Of a DNA stretch of 64,000 bases, positions 1-10,004 are shown piece after piece (within the stretch, counting starts at the first letter, position 1; each line of letters begins with the position of its first letter). The stretch spans positions 475,307 through 539,306 of the forward strand of contig NW_006920889.1 of NCBI RefSeq assembly GCF_000417875.1, in the 5' to 3' direction. The DNA is from Pseudozyma flocculosa PF-1. Taxonomy: Eukaryota > Basidiomycota > Ustilaginomycetes > Ustilaginales > Ustilaginaceae. A model generated the notes under the pieces. It was not told where the DNA came from, searched no databases, and saw only the letters and a list, made by a program, of their open reading frames with translations. The position numbers and the translations under genes are program-made.

Positions 1-1374
1 CTTGTCCGAGGCGTTGCGGGTGAGGACGCGGAAGAAGTCGAGCGCTTTTGCGCGCGTGAGGGCGTTGGACGACCGCGAGGCCGACACGGTGGCAGCGAGG
101 AGCGGCTTGGCATGCGGCCCGGCGTCTCCCCGGTACGCCTCGAACAGCCTGCTGGCCACCGGCAGAGCCACCTCGGGCGACCGCAGCAGCATCTTCTCCA
201 GCTGGGGCCGCAGCGTGCCGGTGACATCCTGCTCGTCGACCTCATTGGCGATGAAGTCGGAAAGGGCGTCGAGCGCCTGCTGGGGCACCGCCGTCTTGGA
301 GGCGACCACCTGGGCGCTGTAGAAGGCAAGGATGCTCTCCTTGGCGACCTTGACGTAGCCCCTGCCGACGCCGTCCGGTGCTCCCTTGCTCTTTTCCGAG
401 CCCACTCGCAGCCGGACCGACACGCCGACGACCTCGCCCAGCAGCGGTACGGCCCGCAATGCGGCTGCACCGGCCGGGGAAGAGGTGACCGAAGAGATCA
501 GGGCCGGGATCTGCGTCTGACACTGTCGCAGGGCAGACGAGGGGAGAGGATAGAAGAGGCACGTCAGTCCGAAGGCCCGGTCCAGGATTGCACCGGCGGC
601 GATATACGCAGGCTCGCCCGGCACGGGCACCCAAGCGCGGCTAGGAGAACTCACGCTTCGTAGCGTCCGCCGAGTGAGGGCGACGGTGTTTTTGCGGATG
701 CTGGGCTTGGCCCTTTCGCCATCGGCAAGGACCGAGTCGTAGGTGAGGGCGAGGATCTGGACGAGGGGCTCCCAGACCGGAAGAGACTCTGGCTTGGCCG
801 GAGGCTGCCTGGCCTGTGCCGTCTCGCAGGCCACGTCGAGCACCTTGCACACCCACGCGTGGAGGGCGGCGCGGGTGGCCAGTGGCGCGGCCGAGCCCGA
901 CGGGCTGCCGGGCTTGCATATCCTCTCGGCCTCCCGCTTGAGCCAACCGACGGCGTACTTGATGACGGGCCCGTTGGCCGACTCCGGTTGCTTGGACTCG
1001 TCTATGGAGATGAGGTCGTGGGCGAGCTGGAGCGAGGCGAGGCGCGAGTCGCGGTCGATGTACTTTGCATAGGTGGCGACGAGGAGGGCGAGGAGCTCTG
1101 CGCGCCTGGCCGATTCGAGGTCGGCGAGCCTGGCGGCCTTTTTGCCCTGGCGCTCGAGAAAGTCGAGGCGGGTCTTTGTGCTGCTGCTGTTGATGCTGCG
1201 GTCGGCGAGGTCCAGGAAGTGGTCCCACTGCTGCAGCGGATCGACCGATGCGGCGGCGGCATCTCCGTTTTCGCTGTTCATCTTGGAGGGGGCGAGGTCG
1301 TCGTCGTCGTCGTAGGGCTCGAGCGGTTCAGAAGAGGTAGAAGAGACCCAGTTTTTCAGGTCCTTTGTTCGCAT
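1..1374 (-). CDS. GCN1: GCN1-like translational activator of Gcn2, N-terminal part (runs off the left edge)
   Basis: The minus-strand frame opening at 1374 stays free of stops to base 1, so the gene continues outside the window. Gcn1 is a giant HEAT-repeat protein that binds stalled ribosomes and activates the eIF2-alpha kinase Gcn2 during amino-acid starvation. The product shows family landmarks from the Gcn1 N-terminus: a TYAKYIDRDSRLA segment, VALTRRTLRS, and further on LEKMLLRSPEVALPVASRLFEAY followed by helical HEAT-like sequence. A probable intron of 132 nt lies at 523-654 (donor GTGAGT at 654-649, pyrimidine-rich end, CAG at 525-523); it has no stop and is a multiple of three, so the exons would be 1374-655 and 522-1. 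Methionine 1374 was chosen; methionine 1281 also has A at -3 and is the main alternative. The gene is divergent from MTO1. Family assignment is firm; the intron and start are inferred. Confidence 0.82.
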   Translation of the reverse strand, partial: MRTKDLKNWVSSTSSEPLEPYDDDDDLAPSKMNSENGDAAAASVDPLQQWDHFLDLADRSINSSSTKTRLDFLERQGKKAARLADLESARRAELLALLVATYAKYIDRDSRLASLQLAHDLISIDESKQPESANGPVIKYAVGWLKREAERICKPGSPSGSAAPLATRAALHAWVCKVLDVACETAQARQPPAKPESLPVWEPLVQILALTYDSVLADGERAKPSIRKNTVALTRRTLRSVSSPSRAWVPVPGEPAYIAAGAILDRAFGLTCLFYPLPSSALRQCQTQIPALISSVTSSPAGAAALRAVPLLGEVVGVSVRLRVGSEKSKGAPDGVGRGYVKVAKESILAFYSAQVVASKTAVPQQALDALSDFIANEVDEQDVTGTLRPQLEKMLLRSPEVALPVASRLFEAYRGDAGPHAKPLLAATVSASRSSNALTRAKALDFFRVLTRNASDK

Positions 1375-2084
1375 GCTACTGAGCGAGAGGCGGCCGGGGT
1401 CTGTGACTGCGGGGGGCGTCAGCTCCGAGAGACAAGGCGAGATCAGTCCGTCTGCCCGAGCTGCGCTGCGTGGCGGTCTGAGGACGGGGAAGAGCTCGAC
1501 CGCAGTGCTGCCGACTGAGCCGGTGGCCGGGCGGGGTGGCACTTGTGGACCTTGCTGTACTGCGGCCACGTGTCGAGGGGCCGAGGCTGGGTCGAAATGG
1601 CGCCCTTTGGCAGGGAAAGGGTGAGTGGGTGGATGAGTGAGGGTGTCGGTGCCAGAGGTCGACGTGGTGTAGAGAGGCGATGGCCGGGGGGAACTGTCGA
1701 GGTCGACGGCGAGGTCGCTGCTGCTGCTGCTGCTGCTGGTGAGCTGCTCTGAGGCGCGGGCGGCGAAGAAGAAAAAGGCGGCCGTCTCTCAGCCGCCAGG
1801 CCAGGCCAGCCAGCCAAGCCAAGCCCACCGACCGAGATCACGTCCAGGCCAGCCACAGGCAGGCAGCTCAAATCTCGGGATCCGGCAGACAGGGTCCAAA
1901 GCTCTAAACCTCGAGGCCAAGAAGAAGTGGGCCCGACGGATGGCGGTGGCGGTGGTGGCGGTTCCCTTCCCTCCTCGCCCTCGCCACCTCAACCACCGTA
2001 CCTTAGAAACCACCCATCCCGCCGACCGACCCATGAGGTAGCCTTCAAGGGCGCAGCGCAGCATCGAAGACGACCACGGCGACA
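1375..2084. promoter_or_regulatory. Divergent promoter region between GCN1 and MTO1
   Basis: This 710-bp interval separates two head-to-head genes and must carry both 5' leaders. It holds a CTG/GCT trinucleotide run at about 1716-1738 and CCAGCCAAGCC-type words near 1800-1860. I see no TATA box or conserved protein-coding frame. Confidence 0.5.
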
Positions 2085-4791
2085 ATGGAACGCACATGCC
2101 GCCACTGCGCCCGCCTCGCGCGGTTGCGCCCACATCGTCTCTCGCCACAGAAACCTGCAACCAGGAGCCTTGCTACACTCGCTTCGACCTCGGCTCCATC
2201 CTCATATCGTGCTTCTGCTCCCGCACACCGCTCCGACCTCGACTTTGACACCATCGTCATCGGAGCGGGCCATGCCGGCACAGAGGCCGCGGCCGCCTCG
2301 GCGCGCACCGGCGCACGCACACTGCTCCTCACGGCCAACACCGCCAGCATCGGCGAGCTCAGCTGCAACCCCAGCCTCGGAGGCATCGGCAAGGGCACCC
2401 TGGTGCGCGAGGTCGACGCCCTCGGCGGTCTCTGCGGCCAGGTGGGAGATCAGGCCGGCATCCAGTTCCGCATCCTCAACCGCTCAAAGGGCCCCGCCGT
2501 CCACGGTCCCAGGGCCCAGATCGACCGGGCCCTCTACCGTCGTGCGATGCAGGCCGCGCTCGATGGCTACCCCAACCTCACCATACGGCAGGCCCAGGTG
2601 CACGGCCTCGACCTCGAGTGGATCCAGTGCAGTGACGCTGGCTTCGGTCCCCAGGCTAGGGTGCGCGGCGTCAAGACGTCGACGGGCGAGGTGATCCGCT
2701 GCAGCCAGGCCATCCTCGCCACGGGCACCTTCCTCTCGGCCGTCATCCATATCGGCCTCACGGCACGTCCCGCCGGAAGGATGCTGCCGCTGCCGTCTCA
2801 GGGCGACGACCCGGCGTCGGACGTCCTCAGCGCCACGCTGGCACGCGCCGGCTTTGCGCTGTCCAGGCTCAAGACGGGCACGCCCGCTCGGATCGACGCC
2901 GGCACCGTGTCCCTCGGCCCGCCGTGGAACTCGGACGGCGGATCGCTCGACCCGAGGCTCGAGGTGCTGCGTGGCGACCCGCAGCCTGCGCCGTTTTCAT
3001 TTCTCAACGACCGCCCCGACATGCCCGCGGCGGATCAGATCGAGTGCTGGGGCACCAGGACTGTCCCCGCATCCCATGACATCGTGGTGAGTGTGCGGCC
3101 TCGGGGCAAAGGCCAGGACTGACCGTCCCTTGTTCCCAGCATCACTGACTGCCGTCCCTCCATCCTCTCTCTCGATTTTCCACTTCTCTCTATCCCCGCG
3201 CAGAGAGCAAACCTCTCGCAGTCGATCCACATCAAGGAGACGGTCAAGGGGCCGCGCTACTGCCCCTCGATCGAGTCCAAGGTGATCCGGTTCAGAGACA
3301 AGGACTCGCATCCCGTCTGGCTCGAGCCAGAAGGGCTGCCGGGCACGCCCGACGGGTCGATCCTCTACCCAAATGGCCTCTCGTGCACGCTGCCCGCCTC
3401 GACGCAGCAGGATCTCATCAACTCGATCCCTGGCCTCGAAAAAGCACGAGTGCTGCGACCGGGCTACGGCGTCGAGTACGATCACGTCGACCCGAGGGAG
3501 CTCCGGCGGACGCTCGAGACGCGGAGGATCGAGGGCCTGTACATGGCGGGCCAGATCAACGGCACGACGGGCTACGAGGAGGCGGCCGCGCAGGGATGCG
3601 TGGCCGGCCTCAATGCCGGTCTGCGGGCGCAGGGGATGGACCCGCTCGAGCTCGGGCGCGGCGATGGCTTCGTCGGTGCCATGATCGACGACCTGACGGT
3701 GCAGGGAGTCGAGGAGCCCTGTGAGTGCCCTCGCCGCTCCTTCGACGCTGTTGCCAAAGCCCACCTCGCTGCGCACCATCGTCGTCGACACACATCAGCT
3801 TACCACGTCTTCCCTCGCCCCTTCCTCCCTCCCTCCCTCCCTCATCTGACCTGCTGCGTGAGCAGATCGGATGTTCACGTCGCGCAGCGAGTATCGCATG
3901 ACGCTGCGGGCCGACAATGCCGATTCGCGCCTGACGCCGCTGCTGCGCGCCGCGTGTGCGGACGCGGTCTCGGCGCGGCGGTGGTCGCGCTACACGGCCG
4001 TCAAGAGCGACATGGACTCGGCGCTGGCCAGCCTGGAGAGGGTGCGCAACACGCCCCACGGATGGCGACATCTCGGCTTCCACTGCACCGGCGACTCGCA
4101 CGAACGCAGGTGAGTGGCCTTGCAAAGTGCGGCGTGGGGTTGGGATGCTGGGGTGTTGCTCTGACCTGAGGGAACCGCCTCCCCTCTCTGCTCACCCCCT
4201 TTCGCCTCGATTGCACATCGTTGCCTCTGCCTGTGACTGTGTGACTGCTGGGACGGGCTATAGTGCACTCGACATGCTCAAGCAACCCAACCTGTCGATC
4301 GTCGACCTCATCCCCTTTGTACCGGATCTCGAAGCCGTACCAAGGTCCACACTGGAACGCGTCGAAGTGGAAGGTGCGTCATCTTTCGCCGTCGCCCTCA
4401 TACAATCTCTCCCATCCACAGCTTGCACCAAGTCATCCACCCACTAATACCCTCCCTCCCTCCTCGGCTCGGCTCAACTCGACACTCCACTCCACCCCAT
4501 GGCGTGGTACGGCATCGAACAGCGCGGTACCTCGTCTTTCTCTCGCGCCAACAGGCCGAGATCAGCACGTACAACACCGACGCGCAGCTCCGCTTCCCGC
4601 CCCACTTTGACTTTGCCGCCGTGCCCGGCCTCAATGCCGAGCTGCGCGAAAAACTCGTCCGCCTGCGCCCAGACGACCTCGCCGCCGTCAGATCCATCCC
4701 AGGCTGCACGCCCAGTAGCTTTGCGGCCCTCTGGAGGTCCGCTATCAAGGCTGATGCGAACGTTCACCAGCAGCAGCGGCAGCAGCAGTAG
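2085..4791 (+). CDS. MTO1: Mitochondrial tRNA uridine-34 carboxymethylaminomethyl-modifying enzyme, MTO1/GidA (MnmG) family
   Basis: Five exons: 2085-3086, 3204-3720, 3866-4109, 4264-4373 and 4523-4791, giving 713 aa. Every donor is GTGAGT or GTGCGT and each join restores the family sequence. MTO1 with its GTPase partner Mss1 modifies the wobble uridine of some mitochondrial tRNAs. The first 50 residues are rich in Arg, Ser and Ala and fit a mitochondrial targeting peptide. The FAD-binding GAGHAG motif is at residues 60-65. Exon 2 carries both GidA signature regions: [12 protein letters not shown] and [16 protein letters not shown]. Exon 3 encodes [18 protein letters not shown]. The C-terminus ends in a short Gln-rich tail written by CAG triplets, and the stop codon lies inside a 24-bp tandem repeat. 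The gene is divergent from GCN1 and converges on the RS-rich gene downstream. Confidence 0.93.
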
Positions 4792-4860
4792 GAACTGTGG
4801 CAGCAGCAGCAGTAGGAGCTGTAGCAGCAGCAGCAGTAGGAGCTGTGGCAGCAGCGGCGG
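4777..4860 (+). repeat. 24-bp CAG-rich tandem repeat across the MTO1 stop codon
   Basis: Three near-identical 24-bp units (4777-4800, 4801-4824, 4825-4848) plus a partial fourth, each built as three or four CAG triplets, then TAGGA(A/G)CTGT(A/G)G. The first unit supplies the MTO1 stop codon (4789-4791), and later copies repeat the same in-frame TAG. The rest of 4861-5036 holds no feature I can identify. Confidence 0.85.
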
Positions 4861-5036
4861 CGCTTTCAGTCGCAGCAACGCGGGTTGATAGGCAGGCTCG
4901 GATCAGATGGCAATCATGCAACCCAGCTTCGTTCGAGCGACAGCGACAGAAACATCCATTTCATCGACGTGCTACCAGCCTAGCCACAGCCCGCCCTCGC
5001 CCTCGGCACCGCCCCTCACCCTTCGGGAACGAGCGG

Positions 5037-6345
5037 CTACCGCTTGTCAAACTTGCTACCGTCCATGCGCACGCCCATGCTGGCGCTCGTCTTGATGCCG
5101 AGCTGCTTCATCTTGCCCGCCTCGATCCGCTCGTTCTGCACCCTGCGCAGCTCCTCGAGCTGGGAGCGGCTCATGTAGCTGTCCTGCACCTTGGCCGCTC
5201 GGCGGTGCGACAGCCGCGCCGCCTCCTCGTCGGCGCGCGGATCGTACCCGTCGGTGTCCAGCAGCGTCTCGCCCGCCCTGATGGCGGCCATCTTGCGCTC
5301 GTGCAGCTGCGCGTTCGTCGACCGATCGACGGTGCCGATGACGAGGCAGAGGAAGAAGGAGCATCAGCACGGGGGACGCGGAGATAGAGGTGAGCTGGTC
5401 CAATCCCACGAAAAAGCTGGCCCCCTTCCTTTCCCTCTGGCAGGCACGGAAACGGCCACTCACGTCGAGGTTGTAATACTTTGGATTGGTGAAGGTGGCC
5501 GTGTTATAGTCCTCGACAAAGCGCGACGCCTCCTTTTTCTCGTTGGCCTTGGACAGGGTTTCCGGATTGATGTGCCGCTCCTCGACGAGCCAGGCGCGGA
5601 ACTCTGCCTCGAGCTTTGAAGTGAGGCTGCCGGTCCAGAGGATCGAGGGTGGGTTCGAGACGAGGTCAAATACGGTCCCCAGCGTCGTGACGCAAATGTC
5701 GGGTTTGGTTCACGGCACTCACTCGGTCTCGGAGATGATGCCATGCTTTCCCCATTGCTCGGTGACAGCGGCAGAGGCCTTGGAGCGCTGCTTTTCCTCT
5801 TTCCGCTGGCGCTTCTTTTCCTTTCGCCTGCGTCGCTCCTCTTTGGACTCGCGGTGGCTGTCGTCCGAGTCGGACGGCGAGCGGGAGCGGGAGCGGGAAC
5901 GTGACCGGTGACGAGAGCTGCGATGCCTCCGCGAGCCGTCCCTATCGCGATCATGGTGGCGGTCACGGTCACGGTCGCGGTCGCGGTCGCGGTCGGATGG
6001 ATGATGATGACGGCGATCCCTGTCACGGCGGGAGGAGGGGGATCGAGAGCGAGAGCGGGAGCGGGATCGATGGTGGCGGCTAGACGAGGGTCGATCTGCG
6101 GCGTCGGAGCGGCGGTGGCTGTCCCTGTGTCGGTCCTTGCGCGCATCCTCGCCACGGTCCTCGCCTCGGTCCCTCTTGCTGCTGCGATCGTCGTCTCTGT
6201 GTCGGTCTGAACGGGATCCGTGTCTTTCTTGCGTCTCTGCCGCGTCGCGGTGCCGGCGGGCAGAGGAGGAGTGAGGATGCGGGCTGGTGCTTCGGCGACG
6301 CTCCCGCGGCGGATCCGCAGCCGCCTCTCTTGTTGAGTCTGCCAT
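5037..6345 (-). CDS. RS/RD-rich nuclear protein with a conserved C-terminal helical region, function not assigned
   Basis: Three exons on the minus strand: 6345-5723, 5626-5464 and 5306-5037, giving 351 aa. Introns are 96 and 157 nt with GTGAGT donors and CAG acceptors. Residues about 20-175 are dense Arg-Ser, Arg-Asp and His-Arg dipeptides, as in splicing-associated proteins. A Lys/Arg-rich segment follows. The C-terminal third reads like a conserved domain: WGKHGIISETD, then EFRAWLVEERHINPETLSK, FVEDYNTAT and NPKYYNLD, then HERKMAAIRAGE. I recognise this as the type of sequence found in a conserved eukaryotic nuclear family but cannot name it with confidence. The start at 6345 was chosen because upstream in-frame sequence looks like leader. 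The gene is divergent from CCT8. Confidence 0.75.
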
Positions 6346-6947
6346 GGCGTATGTTGGCAGCAAAATGTTGAGTCTCGGTGAGGATGAGGAGGTGGCGGTG
6401 GCGGTGTTGATGGAACGAACGAGGGTCCGCAGCAGGGCAAGAAAGAAACCAGAGAGTCGAGCAGAGGCCTCCTCCACCCCGCAGCGCCATGGGCCTCTCG
6501 TGCGAGGCGGGTGGGCTGGACGACACTCCGAGTCCCGAGGCAGAAGGCCGAGGAAGTCGTCTGGCCAGAGCAGGGCTGCGCTCGGGTTGCGCGCGCTGCC
6601 CAGGAGAGGCCTGCCTGCCTCTGCTGGCCTTTGCTGGCTACTCGCCGACGTGCGCCCAAGAAGAAACGCGCGCACACGCCCGCCCGCCCGCCCGCCCGCT
6701 CTCGGTGTGCCTCTCTCTCTCTCTTTCTGCTTCGCGCAGGCCAACCTGTCACTTTCCAAGTGAGAGCACACAGTCGATCAGGGAAAAACGCCTTCCCAAC
6801 ACTCTCTCGACTCGCTCCGGCCACCACCACCACCAACACAACTGTCACCGCCACCATTACCACTCCTCCTCGCGCATCCTCACCGTATCCGCACTAGCAC
6901 CAGCATCCGACGCCGCCCTCGCCGCCACCGCCACCGCCACCGCCGCC
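6346..6947. promoter_or_regulatory. Divergent promoter region between the RS-rich gene and CCT8
   Basis: A 602-bp head-to-head interval. It contains CGCCCGCC-type repeats and CT-rich runs (about 6685-6725) and a CACCAC/CCGCCACC-rich stretch just before the CCT8 start. No TATA box is apparent. Confidence 0.5.
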
Positions 6948-8843
6948 ATGTCGCTCAAGGTGCCCCGCGCCGGAGGGCCCAACCTCTTCAAGGAGGGCTA
7001 CAAGCACTTCCAGGGCATCGAGGAGGCCGTCCTCCGCAACATCCAGGCCGTCGTCGAGCTTTCAGAGATCGTACGCACCTCGTTCGGACCCAACGGCCGC
7101 AACAAGATGGTCATCAACCACCTCGAAAAGCTCTTCGTCACCTCCGACGCCGCCACCATCATCCGCGAGCTCGACGTCGTGCACCCGGCCGCAAAGCTCA
7201 TCGTCATGGCCTCCCAGCAGCAGGAGTCCGAGATGGGCGACGCCACCAACTTTGTCCTCATCCTCGCAGGCGAGCTCCTCAAAAAGGCAGAGTTCCTCAT
7301 CACCATGGGCCTCCACCCGTCCGAGATCCTAAAGGGCTTCGAGATCGCACGCGACCGCGCGCTCCAGGAGCTCGAGTCGCTCTCGGTCGCCACCCTCACA
7401 ACCCCGCCCACGCCCCAGTCGCTCGCCCTCGCCCTCCAGCCCGCCCTCGCCTCCAAGCAGTACGGCCAGGAGGAGCTCCTCGCACCCCTCGTCGCAGAGG
7501 CCGTCTCGATGGTCCTGCCCCCCGCATCTTCCTCGTCGTCGTCCAAGTCGTCGAGCCTCGAGGGCTTCAACGTCGACAATGTCCGCGTCGTCAAGATCAT
7601 GGGCGGCAGCCTGTCGCAGTCCAAGGTGGTCCGCGGCATGGTCTTCGGCCGCGAGCCCGAGGGCGTCATCAAGAAGGCGTCGGGCGCCAAGGTGGGCGTC
7701 TACACCTGCGGCATGGACATCAGCCAGACCGAGACCAAGGGCACCGTGCTGCTCAAGAACGCAGAAGAGCTCTCGAGCTTCTCGCGCGGCGAGGAGCAGC
7801 AGCTCGAGCGCTACTTTAAGGAGATTGCCGACTCGGGAGTCAAGGTCGTCGTGACCCAGAGCCAGGTGGGCGAGCTGGCGCTCCACTACCTCAACCGCTT
7901 CGGCATCCTCGTCATCAAGATCCTCTCCAAGTTTGAGCTGCGGCGCCTGTGCCGGCTGCTCGGCGCCACTCCGCTGGCGAGGCTGGGCGCTCCGCTGCCC
8001 GAAGAGGCCGGCTGGATCGACACGGTCGAGACGACCGAGATCGGAGGCGACCGCGTCACCGTCTTCAAGCAGGAGGACGGCCAGCCGGGCGGCAAGGCCA
8101 AGCCGCGGATGTGCACCGTGGTGCTGCGCGGCGCCACGTCCAACCTGCTCGACGACGTCGAGCGCGCCATCGACGACGGCGTCAACGTCATCAAGTCGCT
8201 CACGCGCGACCCGCGCCTCGTGCCCGGCGCGGGAGCGACCGAGCTCGAGCTGGCCAAGCGCATCGCCGACCTGGGCGAAAAGACGTCGGGCCTCAACCAG
8301 CACGCCATCAAAAAGTTTGCAGAGGCCCTCGAAGTCATCCCGCGCACCCTGGCCGAGAATGCCGGACTCGACGCCACCGAGATTGTCAGTCGGCTGTATG
8401 GCAAGCACGCAGCGGCCGAGGGCGGCGCCGATATCGGCGTGGATATCGAGGTGAGTTTTTTTTCCCGTCGCGGCCGCAGCGATGCGGCAACGTGTTCCCC
8501 CTCCCCGCGATCCGGGTGCGAAGGAGCGAAGCGAAACCCTGCATTCTGGCGCACGTCCCCTCGTTCCTCTTCGCTGACACGTCCGGCCACGTTCCGCCAC
8601 GCTACGCTGCGATCCGATCCGATCCGATCCGATTCGCCGCTATCCCACGTCCAGAACGAAGAGGACGGCACGCTCTCGACGACGCAGCACAAGATCTACG
8701 ACGTTCTCGCCGCCAAGCTGTGGGCGATCCGGTACGCGACCAATGCGGCCTGCTCGGTGCTTTCGGTCGACTCGATCATCATGTCGAAACCCGCGGGCAT
8801 CAAGGCTCCTAAATCCAACCCCAACTGGGACGAGGACCCCTAA
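6948..8843 (+). CDS. CCT8: T-complex protein 1 subunit theta (CCT8, cytosolic chaperonin)
   Basis: Two exons, 6948-8450 and 8655-8843, giving 563 aa, close to the usual 550. CCT8 is one of eight subunits of the TRiC/CCT ring that folds actin, tubulin and other cytosolic proteins. Family hallmarks are YGPNG-like SFGPNGRNKMVINHLEKLFVTSDAATI near residue 45, the ATPase-site segment GDATNFVL, and IDDGVN in the second half. The C-terminus MSKPAGIKAP...NWDEDP resembles other CCT8 tails. The GD(G)T catalytic segment reads GDAT here, so the usual second Gly is Ala while the catalytic Asp is kept. The 204-nt intron (8451-8654) has a GTGAGT donor and CAG acceptor. It has no in-frame stop and contains a GATCC repeat. 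The start at 6948 matches the conserved N-terminus. Confidence 0.94.
   Translation: MSLKVPRAGGPNLFKEGYKHFQGIEEAVLRNIQAVVELSEIVRTSFGPNGRNKMVINHLEKLFVTSDAATIIRELDVVHPAAKLIVMASQQQESEMGDATNFVLILAGELLKKAEFLITMGLHPSEILKGFEIARDRALQELESLSVATLTTPPTPQSLALALQPALASKQYGQEELLAPLVAEAVSMVLPPASSSSSSKSSSLEGFNVDNVRVVKIMGGSLSQSKVVRGMVFGREPEGVIKKASGAKVGVYTCGMDISQTETKGTVLLKNAEELSSFSRGEEQQLERYFKEIADSGVKVVVTQSQVGELALHYLNRFGILVIKILSKFELRRLCRLLGATPLARLGAPLPEEAGWIDTVETTEIGGDRVTVFKQEDGQPGGKAKPRMCTVVLRGATSNLLDDVERAIDDGVNVIKSLTRDPRLVPGAGATELELAKRIADLGEKTSGLNQHAIKKFAEALEVIPRTLAENAGLDATEIVSRLYGKHAAAEGGADIGVDIEVSFFSRRGRSDAATCSPSPRSGCEGAKRNPAFWRTSPRSSSLTRPATFRHATLRSDPIRSDSPLSHVQNEEDGTLSTTQHKIYDVLAAKLWAIRYATNAACSVLSVDSIIMSKPAGIKAPKSNPNWDEDP
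8611..8634 (+). repeat. (GATCC)n microsatellite inside the CCT8 intron
   Basis: Four tandem GATCC units followed by GATTC, about 20 bp before the intron's 3' splice site. Confidence 0.85.
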
Positions 8844-9623
8844 TCCCCCCCTCCCTCCTTCCCTCCTTCCATTGGTTCACGAATGGTCGTCGCACCCACA
8901 CCCTTGTATTTGCAGAGATCCCAGTCGCTCCCTTGTTGAAGCAGACAGTCGAGAATCTAGCGACACCCGTTGGAAAGCTGTAGGTCCCAACCCCCTTCGT
9001 TGGGGTTGCCCAGACGATGTTGTCGCTGTGCGACGTCGTTTGGCGTGTGGCCATTGCTCCTGCAGCCGAACGGCAACGGGGGGTTGCTGCGCCGGACCCG
9101 CCGTCCCTGCGCCACGCCTCGCCGCGCTCTGGCTCTCTGATCGTTGTCGGCCGTCGTCGTCGCCGCGTCGCATTGCCGCTCTCCGGGCCGCATCTCCAAG
9201 CCTATCGCGCGCACCCTTGGAGGGGGCTGGACCCCTCTGTCGGTCGGTCGCTCGCTCGCTCGCTCCCGTGCGCACGGGTTCATGGTCCAGGTATCTGATT
9301 GTTTGGATTGGAGGGGGTCATTACGGGATCGAGGGCGAGCAGCGGGCAGATGTACGAGGTGCGAGGGTTACGGCGAGTGTGCGTTGTTATCCTACAGCGT
9401 GCGCGAGAACAGCGAGAATGTAGCGAGAAGAGGGGGCAGCGGAAGGAAGAAAAGGAAGGGAGGGAAGCGGACCGCAAAAGGAGGCGAGAGCAAGACGAGT
9501 CGAGGGACAGTAGAAACAGGGAGCGGGGTCAGATGCAGTAGTGGTGGTGGTCATTGGTGGAGCAGCAAGACGGACAGGCAGGCGTCGACGGACCCTCGCA
9601 CACCCGCACGGCCGGCGACCAAC
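8844..9623. other. Tail-to-tail intergenic region between CCT8 and the subtilase gene
   Basis: 780 bp between convergent genes, expected to hold both 3' ends. It has a CCCTCC-rich stretch after the CCT8 stop, CTCG repeats near 9245-9265 and a GA-rich strand bias from 9400 to 9540. No coding frame resembles a known protein. Confidence 0.5.
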
Positions 9624-9971
9624 CTAGCGCGTGCTGGTGGCGTTGTTGAAGGCGAGCTTGTTGATGGTGTCTGCGTCGAGACCAGTCAGGGCGCCGCTGG
9701 TCGAGAGCGAGACGAGCGCCTTCTTGAGCTGCGTGGGGCTGAGGACGCCGCCGATGGCGGGCTTGGCGGCCTCGGCAGCGGTGCCAAAGAGGCCGGTGAA
9801 GCTGCTGACCAGGTCAAGAGCCATGGCGGGGATGGGCAGGACGCTCGAGAGCCTCGAGGCGAGCGAGTCGCCCAGGTCCGAGACCGAGAGCTGCTCGGCG
9901 GCGTGGGCCTGGACCAGGTTGAACTCGTCGGTGCCGTAGATCGAGAGGAGGTAGGCGAGCAGGCCGACAAT

Positions 9972-10004
<33 letters not shown>

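Noticed and set aside
7329..8600. 423-codon minus-strand open frame
   Set aside because: It is a shadow of CCT8; the sense strand has clear chaperonin motifs.
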